DNA from: Saccoglossus kowalevskii
Taxonomy: Eukaryota > Hemichordata > Enteropneusta > Harrimaniidae
Length of the DNA: 22,528 bases
Assembly: GCF_000003605.2 (NCBI RefSeq)
Contig: NW_003120892.1
Coordinates: forward strand, 1-22,528
Direction: 5' to 3'
Shown here: positions 19,838-22,528 of the stretch, piece by piece
How the letters are laid out: each line of letters begins with the position of its first letter
Position numbering within the stretch: position 1 is the stretch's first letter
Position numbers and translations under genes: made by a program
Notes under the pieces: model-generated
What the model was told of the DNA's origin: nothing
What the model saw: only the letters and a program-made list of their open reading frames with translations
Database searches by the model: none

Positions 19838-20593
19838 GCCATGTATTTATGTACGGTGTATTGTAGCCATGTATCTATGTACGGTGTATTGTAGCCATGT
19901 ATTTATGTACGGTGTATTGTAGCCATGTATTTATGTACGGTGTATTGTAGCCATGTATTTATGTACGGTGTATTGTTGCCATGTATTTATGTACGGTGTA
20001 TTGTAGCCATGTATTTATGTACGGTGTATTGTAGCCATGTATTTATGTACGGTGTATTGTAGCCATGTATTTATGTACGGTGTATTGTAGCCATGTATTT
20101 ATGTACGGTGTATTGTAGCCATGTATTTATGTACGGTGTATTGTAGCCATGTATTTATGTACGGTGTATTGTAGCCATGTATTTATGTACGATGTATTGT
20201 AGCCATGTATTTATGTACGGTGTATTGTAGCCATGTATTTATGTACGGTGTATTGTAGCCATGAATTTATGTACGGTGTATTGTAGCCATGTATTTATGT
20301 ACGGTGTATTGTAGCCATGTATTTATGTACGGTGTATTGTAGCCATGTATTTATGTACGGTGTATTGTAGCCATGTATTTATGTACGGTGTATTGTAGCC
20401 ATGTATTTATGTACGGTGTATTGTAGCCATGTATTTATGTACGGTGTATTGTAGCCATGTATTTATGCACGGTGTATTGTAGCCATGTATTTATGTACGG
20501 TGTATTGTAGCCATGTATTTATGTACGGTGTATTGTAGCCATGTATTTATGTACGGTGTATTGTAGCCATGTATTTAGGTACGGTGTATTGTA
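19838..20593 (+). repeat. Mostly consensus array
   Basis: About 27 units, nearly all consensus. Exceptions are a T10C unit (GTATCTATG, about 19866), a unit preceded by TGTTG, one G19A (about 20178), one T7A (CATGAATTT, about 20258), one T15C (about 20454) and a T13G unit at 20566 before the duplicated block. Confidence 0.85.
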
Positions 20594-20929
20594 GCCATGT
20601 ATTTAGGTACGGTGTATTGTAGCCATGTATTTATGTACGGTGTATTGTAGCCATGTATTTATGTACGACGTATTGTAGCCATGTATTTATGTACGGTGTA
20701 TTGTAGCCATGTATTTATGTACGGTGTATTGTAGCCATGTATTTAGGTACGGAGTATTGTAGCCATGTATTTAGGTACGGTGTATTGTAGCCATGTATTT
20801 AGGTACGGTGTATTGTAGCCATGTATTTATGTACGATGTATTGTAGCCATGTATTTAGGGACGGTGTTTTGTAGCCATGTATTTATGTACGATGTATTGT
20901 AGCCATGTATTTATGTACGGTGTATTGTA
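20594..20929 (+). repeat. 12-unit block with ACGAC and GTGTTTT markers, copy 2
   Basis: Unit-for-unit copy of 3595-3930, 336 bases with no difference found. Its right end at 20929 touches the left end of the copy of 2864-3199. In the first half of the window these two source blocks lie in the opposite order, 395 bases apart. Confidence 0.9.
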
Positions 20930-21265
20930 GCCATGTATTTATGTACGGTGTATTGCAGCCATGTATTTATGTACGGTGTATTGTAGCCATGTATTTATGT
21001 ACGGTGTATTGTAGCCTTGTATTTATGTACGGTGTATTGTAGCCATGTATTTATGTACGGTGTATTGTAGCCATGTATTTAGGTACGGTGTATTGTAGCC
21101 ATGTATTTGTGTACGGTGTATTGTAGCCATGTATTTATTTACGACGTATTGTAGCCATGTATTTATGTACGGTGTATTGTAGCCATGTATTTATGTACGG
21201 TGTATTGTAGCCATGTATTTAGGTACGGTGTATTGTAGCCATGTGTTTATGTACGGTGTATTGTA
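20930..21265 (+). repeat. TGCAG/CCTTG/ATTTACGACG block, copy 2
   Basis: The order is T27C, two consensus, A4T (21014), consensus, T13G, A12G (TTTGTG, 21098), ATTTACGACG (21126), two consensus, T13G, A8G (21238). It is identical to 2864-3199 except for A12G. A second A8G unit follows at 21266. Upstream it lacks the T15C unit that precedes copies 1 and 3, as expected if a junction lies at 20929/20930. Confidence 0.9.
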
Positions 21266-21321
21266 GCCATGTGTTTATGTACGGTGTATTGTAGCCATGT
21301 ATTTATGTACGGTGTATTGTA

Positions 21322-21517
21322 GCCATGTATTTAGGTACGGTGTATTGTAGCCATGTATTTAGGTACGGTGTATTGTAGCCATGTATTTAGGTACGGTGTA
21401 TTGTAGCCATGTATTTAGGTACGGTGTATTGTAGCCATGTATTTAGGTACGGTGTATTGTAGCCATGTATTTAGGTACGGTGTATTGTAGCCATGTATTT
21501 AGGTACGGTGTATTGTA
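21322..21517 (+). repeat. Run of seven consecutive T13G units
   Basis: This is the longest run of adjacent TTTAGG units in the window (7 x 28 = 196 bases). It follows an A8G pair and one consensus unit. A related order (A8G pair, G19T, consensus, four T13G) lies near 14500-14720, so the run may have grown from four to seven by unequal exchange. Confidence 0.9.
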
Positions 21518-22049
21518 GCCATGTATTTATGTACGGTGTATTGTAGCCATGTATTTATGTATGGTGTATTGTAGCCATGTATTTATGTACGGTGTATTGT
21601 AGCCATGTATTTATGTACGGTGTATTGTAGCCATGTATTTATGTACGGTGTATTGTAGCCATGTATTTATGTACGGTGTATTGTAGCCATGTATTTATGT
21701 ACGGTGTATTGTAGCCATGTATTTATGTACGGTGTATTGTAGCCATGTATTTATGTACGGTGTATTGTAGCCATGTATTTATGTACGGTGTATTGTAGCC
21801 ATGTATTTATGTACAGTGTATTGTAGCCATGTATTTATGTACGGTGTATTGTAGCCATGTATTTATGTACGGTGTATTGTAGCCATGTATTTATGTACGG
21901 TGTATTGTAGCCATGTATTTATGCACGGTGTATTGTAGCCATGTATTTATGTACTGTGTATTGTAGCCATGTATTTATGCACGGTGTATTGTAGCCATGT
22001 ATTTATGTACGGTGTATTGTAGCCATGTATTTATGTACGGTGTATTGTA
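21518..22049 (+). repeat. Consensus stretch leading to a T15C pair
   Basis: Nineteen units, mainly consensus. Variants are one C17T (about 21546), one G18A (about 21798), T15C (21910), G18T (21938) and T15C (21966). The last T15C and two consensus units match 2780-2863, the left part of the block that follows. Confidence 0.85.
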
Positions 22050-22413
22050 GCCATGTATTTATGTACGGTGTATTGCAGCCATGTATTTATGTACGGTGTA
22101 TTGTAGCCATGTATTTATGTACGGTGTATTGTAGCCTTGTATTTATGTACGGTGTATTGTAGCCATGTATTTATGTACGGTGTATTGTAGCCATGTATTT
22201 AGGTACGGTGTATTGTAGCCATGTATTTAGGTACGGTGTATTGTAGCCATGTATTTATTTACGACGTATTGTAGCCATGTATTTATGTACGGTGTATTGT
22301 AGCCATGTATTTAGGTACGGTGTATTGTAGCCATGTATTTAGGTACGGTGTATTGTAGCCATGTGTTTATGTACGGTGTATTGTAGCCATGTATTTATGT
22401 ACGGTGTATTGTA
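22050..22413 (+). repeat. TGCAG/CCTTG/ATTTACGACG block, copy 3 (13 units)
   Basis: The order is T27C, two consensus, A4T (22134), consensus, T13G, T13G, ATTTACGACG (22246), consensus, T13G, T13G, A8G (22358), consensus. It starts exactly 1120 bases (40 units) after copy 2 and differs from it by a few T13G states. After 364 bases a new T27C unit (22414) restarts the pattern. Confidence 0.87.
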
Positions 22414-22528
22414 GCCATGTATTTATGTACGGTGTATTGCAGCCATGTATTTATGTACGGTGTATTGTAGCCATGTATTTATGTACGGTGTATTGTAGCC
22501 TTGTATTTATGTACGGTGTATTGTAGCC
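22414..22528 (+). repeat. Start of block copy 4, cut by the window end
   Basis: T27C, two consensus and A4T (22498) repeat the opening of the block at 22050, 364 bases (13 units) later. Only four units are visible before the window ends, so whether a 13-unit period continues outside cannot be seen here. Confidence 0.8.

Larger units (their letters stand above)
1..22528 (+). repeat. 28-bp tandem satellite array, about 804 copies, fills the window
   Basis: The whole window is a head-to-tail array of one 28-bp unit. GCCATG recurs every 28 bases from position 9 to the last base, and only a few dozen units carry indels. Most units match the consensus exactly or differ at one or two positions. All copies have the same orientation; I saw no inversion and no unrelated insertion. 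The array starts and ends inside a unit, so its true length is greater than the window. The unit length is not a multiple of three, so TGTAG puts a TAG stop into every forward frame once per 84 bases, and the reverse strand has TAA in each unit. It is therefore not a repetitive protein gene. Size and copy number fit a eukaryotic minisatellite or satellite; I do not recognise the family. Confidence 0.99.

Noticed and set aside
524-20870. Telomere-like TTTAGGG in T13G+T15G units (for example near 527, 3855, 5569, 8567, 8649, 20855)
   Set aside because: It is a single heptamer inside a 28-mer made by two point changes, not a tandem telomeric repeat.
1-22528. CRISPR array
   Set aside because: Units follow each other with no unique spacers. 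The variable positions are point changes inside the repeat.
1-22528. Repetitive structural protein gene (for example silk-like or surface antigen)
   Set aside because: A 28-bp period cycles through all three frames and gives a TAG per 84 bases in each forward frame, and TAA on the other strand.
1-22528. TATA-like or polyadenylation-like A+T motifs in each unit, including AATAAA on the minus strand in ATTTATTTAC units
   Set aside because: They repeat with the unit and have no associated gene or other promoter or terminator element.
1-22528. Hairpin or palindromic structure (CATG, GTAC, weak GG/CC pairing around GTATTGTA)
   Set aside because: Only 4-bp palindromes and a two-to-three pair stem are present, too weak to claim a structured RNA or cruciform.

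Overview
The window is one uninterrupted tandem array from first base to last. The unit is 28 bp, with about 804 head-to-tail copies all in the same orientation. GCC at position 9 and GCC at 22526 are 22,517 bases apart, which is 804 units plus a net 5 bases of indels. Neither flank of the array is in the window. I found no protein-coding gene, RNA gene, transposon, CRISPR array, promoter or terminator. An array of this length and unit size points to a eukaryotic minisatellite or satellite block (heterochromatic, subtelomeric or pericentromeric). I cannot name the species or the satellite family from the sequence. The consensus is about 36% G+C and strongly strand-asymmetric: 19 of 28 bases on the + strand are G or T.

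Notation: unit position 1 is the G of GCCATG, and changes from consensus are written like T13G. The unit splits without remainder into four subunits that each begin with TGTA (8, 7, 5 and 8 bp). Several rare length variants are exact subunit duplications. The commonest variant is T13G (TTTATG to TTTAGG). Rarer markers are G1T, A4C, A4T, A8G, T15C, C17T, G19A, T22C and T27C.

The variants are not scattered at random. Ordered strings of variant units recur, which reveals segmental duplications inside the array: (a) 317-930 with 5359-5974; (b) an almost exact tandem 14-unit repeat, 1464-1855 and 1856-2247, with a third partial copy at 4967-5246; (c) 4407-4966 with 5611-6170, shifted 1204 bp; (d) 3595-3930 with 20594-20929; (e) 2864-3199 with 20930-21265, 22050-22413 and the window end; (f) a 31-bp unit with five fixed preceding units at 3424, 13600 and 16155. 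Copies of (d) and (e) abut at 20929/20930 in the order expected at the junction of a large tandem duplication.

Set against these marked regions are nearly variant-free blocks (7434-7881, 9591-10318, 15006-15341, 16753-17620) that look like recent local expansions. The largest is flanked on each side by a unit with a subunit duplication. Three short zones (6171-6260, 12419-12710, 13261-13420) hold clusters of one-base run-length changes over an otherwise normal unit order. They are either genuine decay or, more likely, poorly polished long-read consensus.

The overall picture is a dynamic satellite shaped by unequal exchange at many length scales, with no single fixed higher-order period.
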